Positions 24,206 through 36,127 of a DNA stretch of 64,000 bases are shown here, piece after piece (the first letter of the stretch is position 1; each line of letters opens with the position of its first letter). Position numbers and translations under genes: made by a program. The notes beneath the pieces are model-generated. The model was given only the letters and a program-made list of their open reading frames with translations. It was not told the origin of the DNA and ran no database searches. The stretch is taken from the NCBI GenBank assembly GCA_015179045.1, contig WHUZ01000083.1, positions 62,001 through 126,000 of the forward strand. Reading direction: 5' to 3'. This stretch comes from Kalaharituber pfeilii (taxonomy: Eukaryota; Ascomycota; Pezizomycetes; Pezizales; Pezizaceae).

Positions 24206-25094
24206 TTATAAGGATGCGAACCGTGATGAACCGATCTGTATTTTGCGCTCTTCATCTTTGAGTTTTTCCACAAGTTTCTCGCGGAGGTAGGGAGAGAGTT
24301 GCATTCTGTATAGTGTTAATTGTAAGAGAAAGGGATGGAGAAGTTAACGTTTGTGTGTGATTAGCTACTTGGAGAGCTGTCCATCGTGAATGTACAGGAG
24401 AAGGGGGAGATGCGGGGGTATCTTTAGGATAGGTAATAAATTGCCCGGTAATAGAGATCACTTACATTCCGTTCCTAGTCCATATCCTATACCCCAGGCA
24501 TGGCTGATAACTACCCTCCCTAATATTCCCCTTTGCGTCCACCTCCACACTCCCGAAAATATCCTCGGGGTCTGGTATTCTTCCCCAATCTGGCGGGTTT
24601 CGCTCGTCACTAATATGCACCCAACCACCTGTCGGCGCTGCGCGGCGGTTGTGTTGGAATAGAGAGTGGGTTGAGGAGGAAACAAAGGCAGTGACAGATT
24701 GCTGGGTTGAGGGGTCGGAAGTACAGTGTTCTGATATGACAGAGTGGAGGATGGAGAGGAAGGTTTGGTTGGGGGTAAAGGAATTTATGGTTGGGGGGAG
24801 GGAAGAGGTGGTGCCAAGGGCAAGGATAGGGATAGCGGGTTTTGCGGGCAGAAGAGTAAGGAGGTGAGTGTCAGGGATGGTGGGGTGGGGATGGATTTGC
24901 TGGAGAGAAGTTGGAGTTAGTTAATTGAGGTCGAGCTGAAGAGTATGGGAATACAAACTTACAATGTGAGGATGGCCAGGAAGTGTTGAAATTGAGCGGA
25001 AGGGGAGCGGTGAGGATGTTCTATATCTTGTGAAAGTGGAGGACAATGAGCTCAATGGCGAAGATATCCGCATGGGCCGTATAAAGGGAGTCAT
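24206..25094 (-). CDS. Conserved fungal protein of unknown function with mitochondrial presequence
   Basis: Three exons on the minus strand, 25094-24963, 24899-24466 and 24305-24206, give 221 residues with consistent phases (0, then 2). The introns are 63 nt (GTAAGT, ACTAAC branch, CTCCAG) and 160 nt (GTAAGT...ACAG). The first about 40 residues are rich in Arg, Ser and Thr and lack acidic residues, a typical matrix-targeting presequence. The body shows GGWVHISDERNPPDWGRIP, EDIFGSVEVD, SYQPCLGYRIWTRNG and a final amphipathic LSPYLREKLVEKLKDEE. I recognise these as a pattern shared by many filamentous-ascomycete proteins but know no function for it. No enzyme motif is visible. The start codon lies only 61 bp from that of the divergent MnmA gene, so the two almost certainly share a promoter. 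Confidence 0.75.
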
Positions 25095-25155
25095 AATGAA
25101 GTTATGTTGGAAAGAATGTGTAATTCAAGGCTGAATTTGGCGATACTCCAGCCCC

Positions 25156-27033
25156 ATGGTGTTTCCTTTACCTATGACGTCCTTTCCTTGCGCGCGTGGC
25201 TTGGCATGCGCGGGTCCTCAAAATTTTGTGGACCCTTGCGGTTCAATTTCACTCTTGTCAACTTTATGGACACAGATGACCTTTATCGGCAGCGCATGTC
25301 ACAACAGTGCCTTTTGCAAATCCACCCTATGGATCAGAGCATACAGCAAAGCTCGCCGATGGGTCTCAGGCCCGTCACGGCGCTCCGAATATGTCACTCC
25401 GAAGCCCGAACGCGACGACAAAGGTTTGCTGGGCTTTACCCTGAAATCGCGCTCAATAGCCATTGACAGCCATACTACAGTTTTCATTGCTCTCTCCTCT
25501 GGAATTGATTCCTCTGTAACTGCGAAACTGCTTTCCATGGAGCACCCGATAGAGAATCTATACCCTCTCTACATGGTTAATTGGAATCCCGCAAATGTTG
25601 CACGCGAAGACATTACCTTAAAACGACGGCCACCACGAAACAAGGCATCTCTGTTCCACTTAATTGAGAAGCAACTCTCTAAAGAGCAGGAAAAATGCAC
25701 GACGAGAGAATTTAGGCAGGTAGAAGAACTTTGTAAGTTCTTAGGCTTGCGGCAGCCAATGTACATGAACTTTGAAAAGGAGTACTGGAACGAGGTTTTT
25801 GTTCCTATGGTTGAGGAGTACGAAAGGGGATGGACGCCGAACCCAGATGTGGGGTGTAATAGATGGGTGAAATTCGGGGGCTTACTGAAGAGGCTGGAAA
25901 GGGAAGTAACGGGCAAGAGGAAGTGGTGGCTAGCTACAGGGCACTACGCACACATCGGTTATCCATCGAACCAGCCAGAAATGGAGAGAACTATCCCTCA
26001 TCTTCTACGCTCAATGGATCCAAATAAAGATCAGACATTTTATTTATCTACAATTGACCCAGCTTGCCTCCCTCGACTGCTGTTTCCTCTATCAGCTTAT
26101 GGGTTCACGAAGCCTGATGTTTACAAACTCGCCCGGAGGTGGTCACTTCCTGGGTGGGAGCCTGGAGCTGTGGAACGGCAGGAGAGTATGGGGCTTTGCT
26201 ACGTTGAGCCCGGTGGAGGACAGGGCACCGCTGGATTTCGGCTTTTCTTAAACGAATTCCTAGAGCCAAAGCTAGGAGATGTCGTTGTTGGACCTGACTT
26301 ACCTACGCCTAAAGGGGTACAATTTGACAAACAAGAAGGAAGGCCAAAAAATAGTACAGTCGGGGAACCACCGAGAGCGTTGTGGAGACAGAAAGCTCAT
26401 GAAGAAGGGGTCCTTCTGGAATGTGGTACCGTGATAGGGAAGCATGACGGCCTGTGGACTGCCACTGTTGGAGAAAAAGCACATTTGAACCTGCCCCAAG
26501 GGGATAAACGGTTCCAAGGAAGATGGTATGTGTCACGTAAGAACATTAACAAGAATCAAATTGAGGTCGTTAGAGGATGGAGTAATGGTCGCCTCTGGAG
26601 TTCTGGCATGATTGTGCGGGATTGGTATTGGCTTGGAACAGATTGCAAGTCGATTGCGCAGGAAGCACTTGCAATACAGCAGCTGAATGACGGATCATCA
26701 TCAAGAGATGATCACGAGACCTGGGAGAACACCCTTGTTGTTCAATTCCGGCACCGCCAGAGGCCGATTCGTGTCATAAACGTCGAGCTGTCCCTTGATA
26801 GTAGCCTACGCACACCTAGCCTTAATCAAAGAGACAGAGGTTCTTCTCCAGCCAATGATAAAGCTAAACATTGCCTTCACTCCTCCCATGTGAAAATCAT
26901 GTTCGAGTCACCGCAGCGGGCAGTGGCACTCGGACAGAGTGCAGCTATGTGGTGGGGAGAGCGATGCTTAGGCGGAGGAATAATTGAAGAGACAGTCGAT
27001 CCTGAGGACATCAAAGCCCTAACCAACAAGTGA
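25156..27033 (+). CDS. SLM3: tRNA-specific 2-thiouridylase, mitochondrial (MnmA/TRMU/Slm3)
   Basis: ATP-dependent sulfuration of U34 in mitochondrial tRNAs for Lys, Glu and Gln. Single exon, 625 residues. It has the ATP-binding PP-loop SGIDSS at 115-120, the catalytic Cys in TPNPDVGCN (C234), ATGHYA, KDQTFYLS, and the second catalytic Cys in ESMGLCYV (C348), followed by the central and C-terminal barrel regions. About 30 extra residues (Lys/Arg-rich) interrupt the usual NWD(E) to Cys region after residue 145. The ATG at 25156 gives a Cys-containing leader; Met41 (25276) followed by a basic stretch is an equally good presequence start. The C-terminal end (VAL...MWWGERCLGGG) matches the closing strand of the family. 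Divergent from the preceding gene. Confidence 0.93.
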   Translation: MVFPLPMTSFPCARGLACAGPQNFVDPCGSISLLSTLWTQMTFIGSACHNSAFCKSTLWIRAYSKARRWVSGPSRRSEYVTPKPERDDKGLLGFTLKSRSIAIDSHTTVFIALSSGIDSSVTAKLLSMEHPIENLYPLYMVNWNPANVAREDITLKRRPPRNKASLFHLIEKQLSKEQEKCTTREFRQVEELCKFLGLRQPMYMNFEKEYWNEVFVPMVEEYERGWTPNPDVGCNRWVKFGGLLKRLEREVTGKRKWWLATGHYAHIGYPSNQPEMERTIPHLLRSMDPNKDQTFYLSTIDPACLPRLLFPLSAYGFTKPDVYKLARRWSLPGWEPGAVERQESMGLCYVEPGGGQGTAGFRLFLNEFLEPKLGDVVVGPDLPTPKGVQFDKQEGRPKNSTVGEPPRALWRQKAHEEGVLLECGTVIGKHDGLWTATVGEKAHLNLPQGDKRFQGRWYVSRKNINKNQIEVVRGWSNGRLWSSGMIVRDWYWLGTDCKSIAQEALAIQQLNDGSSSRDDHETWENTLVVQFRHRQRPIRVINVELSLDSSLRTPSLNQRDRGSSPANDKAKHCLHSSHVKIMFESPQRAVALGQSAAMWWGERCLGGGIIEETVDPEDIKALTNK

Positions 27034-30000
27034 AACAAATTGAGATGGAGCCATGCCCTCTCGGAGTTGCGGAGACCATCATAGATACCTGTCCGTGAAA
27101 GCCATGGCAAGAGAAACGGTTTTGCATTTTCGTTTACATTCAATCACTTAGGGTATCCTTCAAGAAGCGAGTTTAGAGGAAACTGACAAAGAAAATCTTG
27201 CAAATTGATAACTTTGGTGGCGTTGTGGGTGTGGTTGAGGCTATTTTTTACGAGATTACCAAGTTATTGCCACGGCAAACCAGGTCGAGGAGAAACCACG
27301 AAGATCGGTGGATGGGGATGGAGAACTACGGTAGTCCATGACACATACGTCTCCTACGGCATTCCAACAACCATGCCTGCCGCGACATTAGATATGGGAA
27401 TAAAGTTTTTTTGCTTGAGGATCAAGAGAGGTTACTTCCGGACCCACCTTCTCAATCAGGAGAAAATATTGAGGGATTGACCACGGCAGTCAGCTGCATA
27501 TAAAGCCCTGTTTTTCAATACCTCCACTAGGGTCCAACAGGAAAGCTACATTACTGAGTCATGAGGTGCGAGAGGAGGCCAATAGCAATAATTATGCTCG
27601 TATACATAGTATATTCGGTATCCAACATTTCATCCATGAATCTCACAATGATCCGTGTTTCATGAAACCAAGCTATGCCTCAAGTCGATACGTATTGCGA
27701 GGCCATTCATCATCTGATCTCGTTGGCATCTCTTCACCGGGACAAAAGATCACATACCCTAATTCATTGTAATAGAGTTTCTTTTTCTCCAATTGGAACG
27801 ATCAAGCAAGTCAGCTGGAGCTAGGCTGTCTGAACTCAAGCCTTCTCTTGCTCTGCACCTTAAGACTCGAAATTTTTTTTTCAATATTGGCTTCATTCTC
27901 TCGTCATGTCAAGTTGTCTCGGAACGGGTGGGCACTTTCTAATAGCCTTTACAAGCCTCATTCAGCATCAAGAATACACCTCGCCTATCACCCCTGTATG
28001 GCTGCTCCCTCAACGACTCAACATAACCTTGACATTCCCTGATACCCTGGCATCTCAGTCTTCGCTAGCCCTACCTTCCATTCACCTGTCTATTCTACCC
28101 CACTAGGTTCTCACACAGCCCCTCAACAAACATACTCCTCTGTAACCTAAAATCAATAACATACTAAGTCCATCTCTATCTACGAATACCGTTTGCCCCT
28201 CCTCTCTGCGCCACCTCACCTTCCAAAGTCCACAAAGATGCCATAACCTAATTTTGCCTCTTGTGTTTTTTCTTTGTTCCCTGTCCTGGATCTTCACGGC
28301 GGGGACCCAGCGCAAGCTTGGTTTGACCTGATGCGTGGAGTTGGGACAGTTTCAATGGGAATGTGGACCGAGCCTATAGAGATGCACACGTTAGAGCAAG
28401 GAAGAGAGGACAAAATTCAAACGGCCGAGGTACTGAGGGTTGAAAGGCTTAGAGGGTCCAGAACCGGGAAAGGGTGGTGATACGTCACGGTTACCAACAC
28501 ATTTTGTCCCCGAACGCCACGTTTTGTGGTTGTGTTGAGCTAGGTCGAAGATGGAATGATGGTGCACTGTATTGGGAATTAAGGCCCAAGGCTCAAGGTC
28601 CAAGAAGGCAGGATGTGATGGATTGTCCCCATTCATCCTCGCCGACTCGAATTCGAGTTGTGATTCTACGATACAAATCGCAGATTGGCGGTTTAGAGTT
28701 ATTAAGAATACGACTTTGCCGATACGTTATCTACGAAGTGCTGCCTGGCGCAGGTGCAGCAGACAGGGGCCCTGAGTTTGGGGTAGCTGTGGATTGGCTT
28801 TTTACCTGGGTATGGATTGAGAGATACTGAAAATACGATTGATTTGTGCGCTGTAGCTAAACTGTGCATGTGCTTTTCGCCTCGCCATCATTATCACTAA
28901 TCATTGACCCCGCCGCTTTGTTGACGCGTGTTGAGTATCATTTATTCACCTTTGCCTGATTTTTTCTCGACAGAGGACTTGTTGAAGCGAGCCGTTAACG
29001 GCTGGGAGCCAATGGAGAGCGTATCGAAAGTCCTATATGCACATTGCAACCTTGGTAATAAATTAAATTCAAAAAAGCATGTGTTATAAGTAATTCAAGA
29101 CATGTGTTTGTATCCTACATGCACGGCCTTGGTCTGAGACTTGCATTAGGCCGACCTTGTTATTTTTTTTTTTTTTTTTTTTTTTATTTGATGTACATTT
29201 CAATGTTACGACGCCCTGGAATACAAGAAGGAAGTCTGGTTTAAGACTGAGTCTGGTACGAGAATCACAAAGTACTATAAATATGCATTCTTACATATGT
29301 GATAAATTCTTAGCGTAAACAATTGGCCCCGTCTGAAATAAATATAATTCAGCACAAGGCTACAAAGCCAAACATTTTCAAGTTCATCCAAAAACTTTCT
29401 AACATTCGACTTCCAAAATCGGAAGTCGTCTTGACTTGCAACCCCCCGTTGCCAAGTCTGCAACCCTAGTCAACATACATAAGTAGTAGTAACTAACGTT
29501 TCCAGCGCAACCTAGCTAAGTATTTACATATCCGGGAAACGTTTTAACGAAAACGTTTTGAAGTAACACTGCAAATGGACGAGCTGCGCTGGTTACGATA
29601 AATAGCAAGGTTGCGCACGTCCCTGAAAACGTGGTAACATACAGAGTGCCTGAGGTTAAGCATGGGGCATGATCAAGCAGGATGCAGGAGGTAATGCAGA
29701 CTCGGCGTGGTGTCAAACTCGTGATACGTGTTGAGAGCGCCTTTTTTTAGCAACTACATTGTAGAGATGACTATGGGCAATACAACTATTTGTGGGTGAA
29801 TATCTGCGGCGATAGGATGGCGAGGGTAGCATCGGTATTTACCTATGTCCTAGAGTTGTGCCACCTACTTGCGTAGAGGGTGCAGTTAATGCCTACTTAC
29901 CTCTTGTGTATGCCTTGGTATCTCATGACATGAGCGTGTGTATGATAAACGCAAGGTTGCAGCTCATGTTCGCCATGTGTAGACCATGGACCTTGGCGAA

Positions 30001-33000
30001 GTCGATCCTGAATGGAAATATGGCACTACTACTCAAAACTCCCGATCGAGATACCTACATCTTGTGAACCCAAGTGCAATGTCAATGTAATTTCAAGCAA
30101 AGTAAGCACAACTCTAACAGTGTTACTAGCGTGCTGGCCATTGCCGCGTGGCAGAAGATGTGATCTCGTCAGGCTGGTAATGTTGATGTTTAATTGTGCC
30201 AGGTGACTATCAAGCTGATATACAATTCACGACATTTTGCTACTATCCCACTTTTCAAGATAGCGAATTCAAATTCAAAGCTGTGCTAGATGTCGAAATA
30301 TCGAGACTTTCCAGGTGACCATCTTGCTCATGCTTAGGTAACGTTCCAGTGATATTTACTCTGCAGGGACCCCCCATCCTCCACCTCTTTTGATTTTCCA
30401 CTTATAATTAGATCGTGCATATATATAAATTGCTACTAGCGTATTCTGATATCCGAAATTGCATGAGCTTCGAGTTCCGGTACGCCACGGAAAATCACAG
30501 TAAATGACGCTCTCTGTGCAGATGCAAGGGTAAGAAGAATTCGTTCAAATCTCTGATATACTTTCTCGTGCGGTCACAGTTTTGTGGTTTGATTATCATC
30601 AGTTAACTCTCTCTGTTTATGAGCAATTCATCATACTTACTTAGAAACTTACAGCTTGAGTATGACAAAACTATTTTTTCTCGCCTGACGTACCCATTTT
30701 GTAATCCTCGCCGAGCTGCCGTCTCATTAAGGTTCAGAGTGCTCTCGATCATTTGAAACCGACAACAGGCAACACCGCGCTCGCGCCGGCCTCAAGTCTT
30801 TTTCACTTGTCCCGTTAGAAGCCGTCCGCGCCCAATTGATAACTGCAAAGTCTTATGCTTAATGCAGTCTTGACACTGCCTATATAGCTTGATAAGCCAA
30901 AGGTTAAAGTAGTTGTGTCCGGTAACTCTAATTGTGCATATGTTTCCAAATAGTCGAACTAAGGGAACTTTGAACTCCTCAAGTGGCAAAGTCAGGTGCT
31001 GGATTAGTTGTATGACGAGCTTCGAAAGTTTGTTGGAGCCCATTTTGGCTACTACACCCCATCTCTTGCATGCTGCTGCCGTCAACCATTTGTAAGTTCA
31101 ACCCATTTCTGGTGTCTAGCGTTCCCTATAGCTAAATGCACTATTTCATCAGCATCTAATCTAGTCTGCCATTTACTTGAGGCCTTGAAACCTGGCGAGA
31201 AAGCAGAGGGGACGTATACCAATCGTGGGCGTGGGCCCACTCTGGGGCATCGAGATTGGTCATGTGCTGGGACTTCGCACAAGGTGAGACACACTTTTGG
31301 AGGTTTGTCAAACCAGAGCTTGCCCGGTCGGCCGCCTGCGAGATCGAGGTACTCAGAATCGTAGGACATTTGATAAAACGAAAGACGCGGTGCGCAAAGT
31401 AGAGAGACACTGGGATATGCCGATAGCCGGCCTAAAATTGGTGTTCTTCTCTCCTGGTCAAATGAAGCTCGACTGCTAGTTACAGTGCGCATACTCCAAG
31501 TACATATACATCTGGTGCTGCGGTGAACAATGAATATTGTGATTGAGAATTACTGCGTAACTGGAAGAGAGGTTTCTTGGCACGAAAACATAAAAATCGC
31601 GGGAAGAAACTCAATCTTGTACATCTCGTGATCCAGAATACACAAGTACCTTGACGGTTCCCTCCAGCTGAGTGTGAACGTTCGTGAGTCAATGCCGTTC
31701 AATATATCGATCTTATCTATACCAATAAAGGCATGGCTCAGCACTTTTAGGGTTAAGATTTCTTACAGCCCTCGCGTGTCGGCAGTCAAGACATCGAGTG
31801 GTCGATCTAGACGGCAACTCAAAGATAGATGCATGCACAGACAATAAGGTCGATGCTGATATCACCGTGCGGTGCCTGAATCAAACTTCTATGCACATGC
31901 TGGTTGGTTGCCCCGGCTGAGGACTCGAGCCCCGCTCCTCCAGGTCGGCCCAAATTGAGATAGCACAGATTAATTTTCGGCTTCAATTTGACTAAACAGG
32001 CCTCATCACATATGCATATCTAGAGCACAAACTATAAGCTTCTTTCATTCCATTTTTACTTTCACCCACCTCTCAGCTAGGGCTCAAAGGATAATTTTCA
32101 GAATCGGGATGCGCATTATTTTTATTTTCTCCCAGAGAAGAATCTGTTTCCCTGTTCAAATTCGGTACTAATGTTTATATCATGCGCTTAGCAGACACCA
32201 TGCAAAATTCTAGTTGACTCTCCTAACACAACTCCCTGATATCTAGCCGTCGTGGCATGGATGCTTGCCGTGTTCAGTGTGTTCAGCTCAATACTAGTAT
32301 TATGGATTAGTATTCAAATCTAAGTCGTCATCACACGAAGACTGTCAGGTAGTCCTACCAGTAGAGCATTGAGCAGACTGGCATATTATATACACTGTAT
32401 ACAGTTGACATCGCGGCGCTCATCGCCGAACAGACGATATATATCATTTTCTTGTGCACTTCTGCGCGCCCCGTTCTAATAGTTCTTGTGAGCTATGGCA
32501 GTACCGTCCTGCATCTCATGACCGGGGTGCCATGCCGATCCAACACCGTTAGTGATCGTCATTGATGATCGGCGAGGTCCTACATGTCGTTTCCTGCGGA
32601 GCAGGATGACTTGCAGCACAAACTCGGAGATTTTAGGAGAATTAAGTAGGGAGAAGCAGCAGGAGGAACTGAGGTCTCGCAAGCCCTAATTCCGATATCG
32701 GCAGCCGTGTATGATAAGTACACGGAGCCTAGCAATCTGGAGATGCGTGGGCACAATTTGGATAGGGGTGCATTTGTACTTGTAATGTAAGCCTATGTAT
32801 TAGCAGCTATGGTGAGGCGAACGAGGGAGGTGCCCAGCGGCAAGGCCTAGGTTGTCCCCTCACTTCAGGCGTTGGCCAGGACCAACACCCCAATTATACT
32901 TGACGAGCGTACAGCAGTCGATCCGTGATAGTTCAGGGGCACTAACTGTGTAAAGCAACTAGACAGCAATACACTTAGAGGCTTAGACGGAGTAGAGCAA

Positions 33001-34841
33001 GGTTCCCTTTTTATATCGACGTCAAATTAGCAACCCTACGCTGTTCTCACTCGAGGATAGATGTATATATACGTACCTGCGAATGGGATGCCTGTTGCTG
33101 CTCAGCATCTGAAGTTTAAGTACCTACTGCACCGCATATCCTTAGGGCCAGCCACGCTTCTTCCGCTCTGCTAGATCTACCCCTGCACCACACAACCCCG
33201 CAACCCGACCGTCGCCTCGTTATACGAATAAGCAGCGCTGCGGCGCACTGCAACGGGCCAAATTGCTGCATATACTGTGCTAGGCCGTCCACTACCTTCC
33301 CGTTCGCGCTACGGGCCTAACCCATCTAATCCCCGGTCCCCGCCCCTTGGGACCTTGGTCCTGCAGCGTGCGATACACCACCGATAACGATATTGGTCCC
33401 GACCCGACGTCAAGCCGTATTTATACTCCCCCCAAGTTGTATCGATGTTGGTCAGATATGTGCATATATATACCGAATCTTTGATCAGGTCCTGCGGGGA
33501 AGATGGCACCAGCGGGCGGATATGGACAGCGAACAATATGAGTAAGAAGCCGCATGGCTAGTACGACTCTAACTAGCGCCATGCATAATTGCGTTTCTGC
33601 CATTATAAGTATGCTTGTGCGACTCGTTGGATTTGTCACATCAAGTAGGAGATCTGCCTTCGTTGAAGGCCGCGGAACGATGGAGATAGCAGATCCAATG
33701 AAGTGTAGAACATATATCGACACATAACAGACACAACAATATCTAACCAACCTAGTGTAAGGAAAAAAGTATTTAGTCCCACCTCAACAGAAATGGCACC
33801 TTGATTACATATATTTCAACATGCATGTATATTGTTGAAAAACCAGATACTCCGAGACCAAAATTAGCAATTACTTTTTTCCAAACCTGTTATATCTACT
33901 TGGCCACCGAGCGTCTAGACCTAGGTCAGGATCTGCACTCGTCTACTTCAAGTTGCTTGATGTACTTACCTATAGATTGAAACCTTGCACTAAATGTATC
34001 TACTAGGAGGTAAGTAATTCACTTGGTCCACTCAACACTGCGCGCAAGCTGCAGGTACAGATTTTCTTGCATCATACATAATTCACTGCTTACTTCAAAT
34101 GTATTATATAAATGCTTCATAAATATAGACATCTAGAGTATAATTGCTTCTCCTATACAATCTACATTACCTAAGAAATAGCTATAAGCGTCATTGTTAG
34201 CTAGTTGGTATTCGAGTGCACTGCTTTTTATTTCAATATACTTGTTATATATCTAGAGCCAGAACGCATTAGAATATTCTCGTATCGATTAGTTACAGGC
34301 CTGGAAAGTAGCGCCGGGGATGGATTACGAGACTCACCCCCCAGTACATGTAAATGTTACCTCTTGGGTCACTTCCTTCGCTAGTTAGTTAAATTTAGTG
34401 TAAACTTTATCCATCTCACAAATCCCGAAGACCTTGGATGCCTTGCCAGTCTTAACAAAGTTAAGTAAGGTAAGCAAGTTTTACCTAGCCCCATTTAGGA
34501 AAACATACTGCCTCATATTTTGGTGGTGGTGGCTACTAACTGTTTACTACTGTACTGTAGCAGTCTAACATTTAGCTAGCTATACCTTAGTCCTACCTCC
34601 ATACAACCAAGCCTCCACAAATATTCAACATCAGATTCGTCTCCTCCCTTCCCCACCCCCCCTTCTCTTTCCCAAACAAACAAAAAATAAAAATATTAAA
34701 AATCATACCGCTTGAATCTTATCACCCAAGCTAGCAAGAATCACTTAAACTCCCTCCAACCGTCGGCATGCAATGCTGCTTTCGCCTTCTCTCTTGTCCC
34801 TCTCCGCACCCCCGCGTTGCCCCAGGCTACCGATTCCAGAG

Positions 34842-34888
<47 letters not shown>

Positions 34889-36127
34889 ATTGCGGAATTG
34901 GAATGTGCTATTTACTGACAGAAAAAAAAAAGAAAAAGAAAAAAAAAAATAATCAAGAGCGTCTCCTAGTCCGCGGAAAAGGTTCTGTCTAGATCTAGAT
35001 GAAGAGATATAGAGAAGGAAGAATTTGACATTTACGAATCTATTTGACGATGCCATATTCGTATTTATATTTGTATATTCGTACCCTGAGAAGGGATGGA
35101 GAGAAGTAGAGGAGGGTAAGGGGCGAGGTTTTCCACAAGGCTATGGGTATACGTACGTAGGTCAAAACCACTCGACCACTGATAATAAACATTCATTCAT
35201 ATTTGCGCACACAATGGCCCGAAACAAAAACAAATGAAACGAACACAAAACCCCTCTTACCGGATGTAAACAGAGCAGAAAGCTGGGAGCAAAGATGAAG
35301 GAGGAGGCTGGTACCACCTACATGCCATGGATCGCCGCCCCCCGGCCATCACTTGACCTTCAGCTGGCCTATCGAGAACGGTACCAAACAGAACTGTTCG
35401 CGCTCTCGTGCTGGTTTCGTCCGTAGATATTATAAAACCCCAGCTGTCTTCGTCCTCCCGAAGCCTTTTTGTATATTTCCCCTGCTCTGTTTTTCCACTT
35501 GAAAGCCCAGTGAGCAAAAAATTTGCTCGAACGCCGGTCTCCATATCACATCCTCACAGGCTTCCACTCCCCCACCCTTGCCATAGTCATAAGCTATCCG
35601 CCTAGTTATACCGCAAGCCGTACCCCCATACCCTCTCGCATTCGCTACGATTCTTTCTCGTTATCCCCCATCTCTAGTTTCAAACGATACGAATTAGTAA
35701 CCCGTGTTAAAACGCCTTCTGGTTTCTCACCGGCGCAGTTCGTTATCTCGCCCCCGCCTCTAATCTACCTTTCCATCCATCCATTTTGGGCGGCCCAGTA
35801 GTCCAATATCGGCTCCTGTACTCTAGTTTTGCTGTGTTTCTCGTGTGTCGGAAGCCTGCTAGCAGGTAGGGAGGGTATCCAGATACATAGTTAGGTACTC
35901 CACATCAGGAGCTGGTTCAATCCACAACACAGTACAACCCAGCCCAACCGATCCTCTTTCTCATCTTTTCCACTTGTTGTCCTAACCCAACTTAAGCTCC
36001 CTCACAATACTTCATCCACAAGAAAGGAAAAGAAACCAAAAAACTAAATGAAATAAAAAACAAAATAAAAAATAGCATTTTAGGCAACTCACACACACCT
36101 ACACTTACAAAATATAATACAAATATA
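27034..36127. other. 9-kb gene-poor region
   Basis: No supported gene. The stretch is fairly AT-rich with scattered short open frames lacking protein character, a T run at 29163-29185 and a 44-base T run at 34844-34887. No tRNA or 5S pattern was found. I saw no long repeats inside it by eye, but a self-alignment was not possible. The last about 1.5 kb (34600-36127) is unusually rich in CTCC/ACCC tracts and is probably promoter and long leader of wetA, as is common for developmental regulators. Confidence 0.55.
34844..34887. repeat. Poly-T run, 44 nt
   Basis: The longest homopolymer in the window, about 1.25 kb upstream of the wetA start. A second A-rich stretch follows at 34921-34950. Confidence 0.95.

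Noticed and set aside
31900..31960. GC-rich stretch with a CGAGCCCCG motif resembling a tRNA T-arm
   Set aside because: No acceptor stem, anticodon arm or A box could be paired around it.
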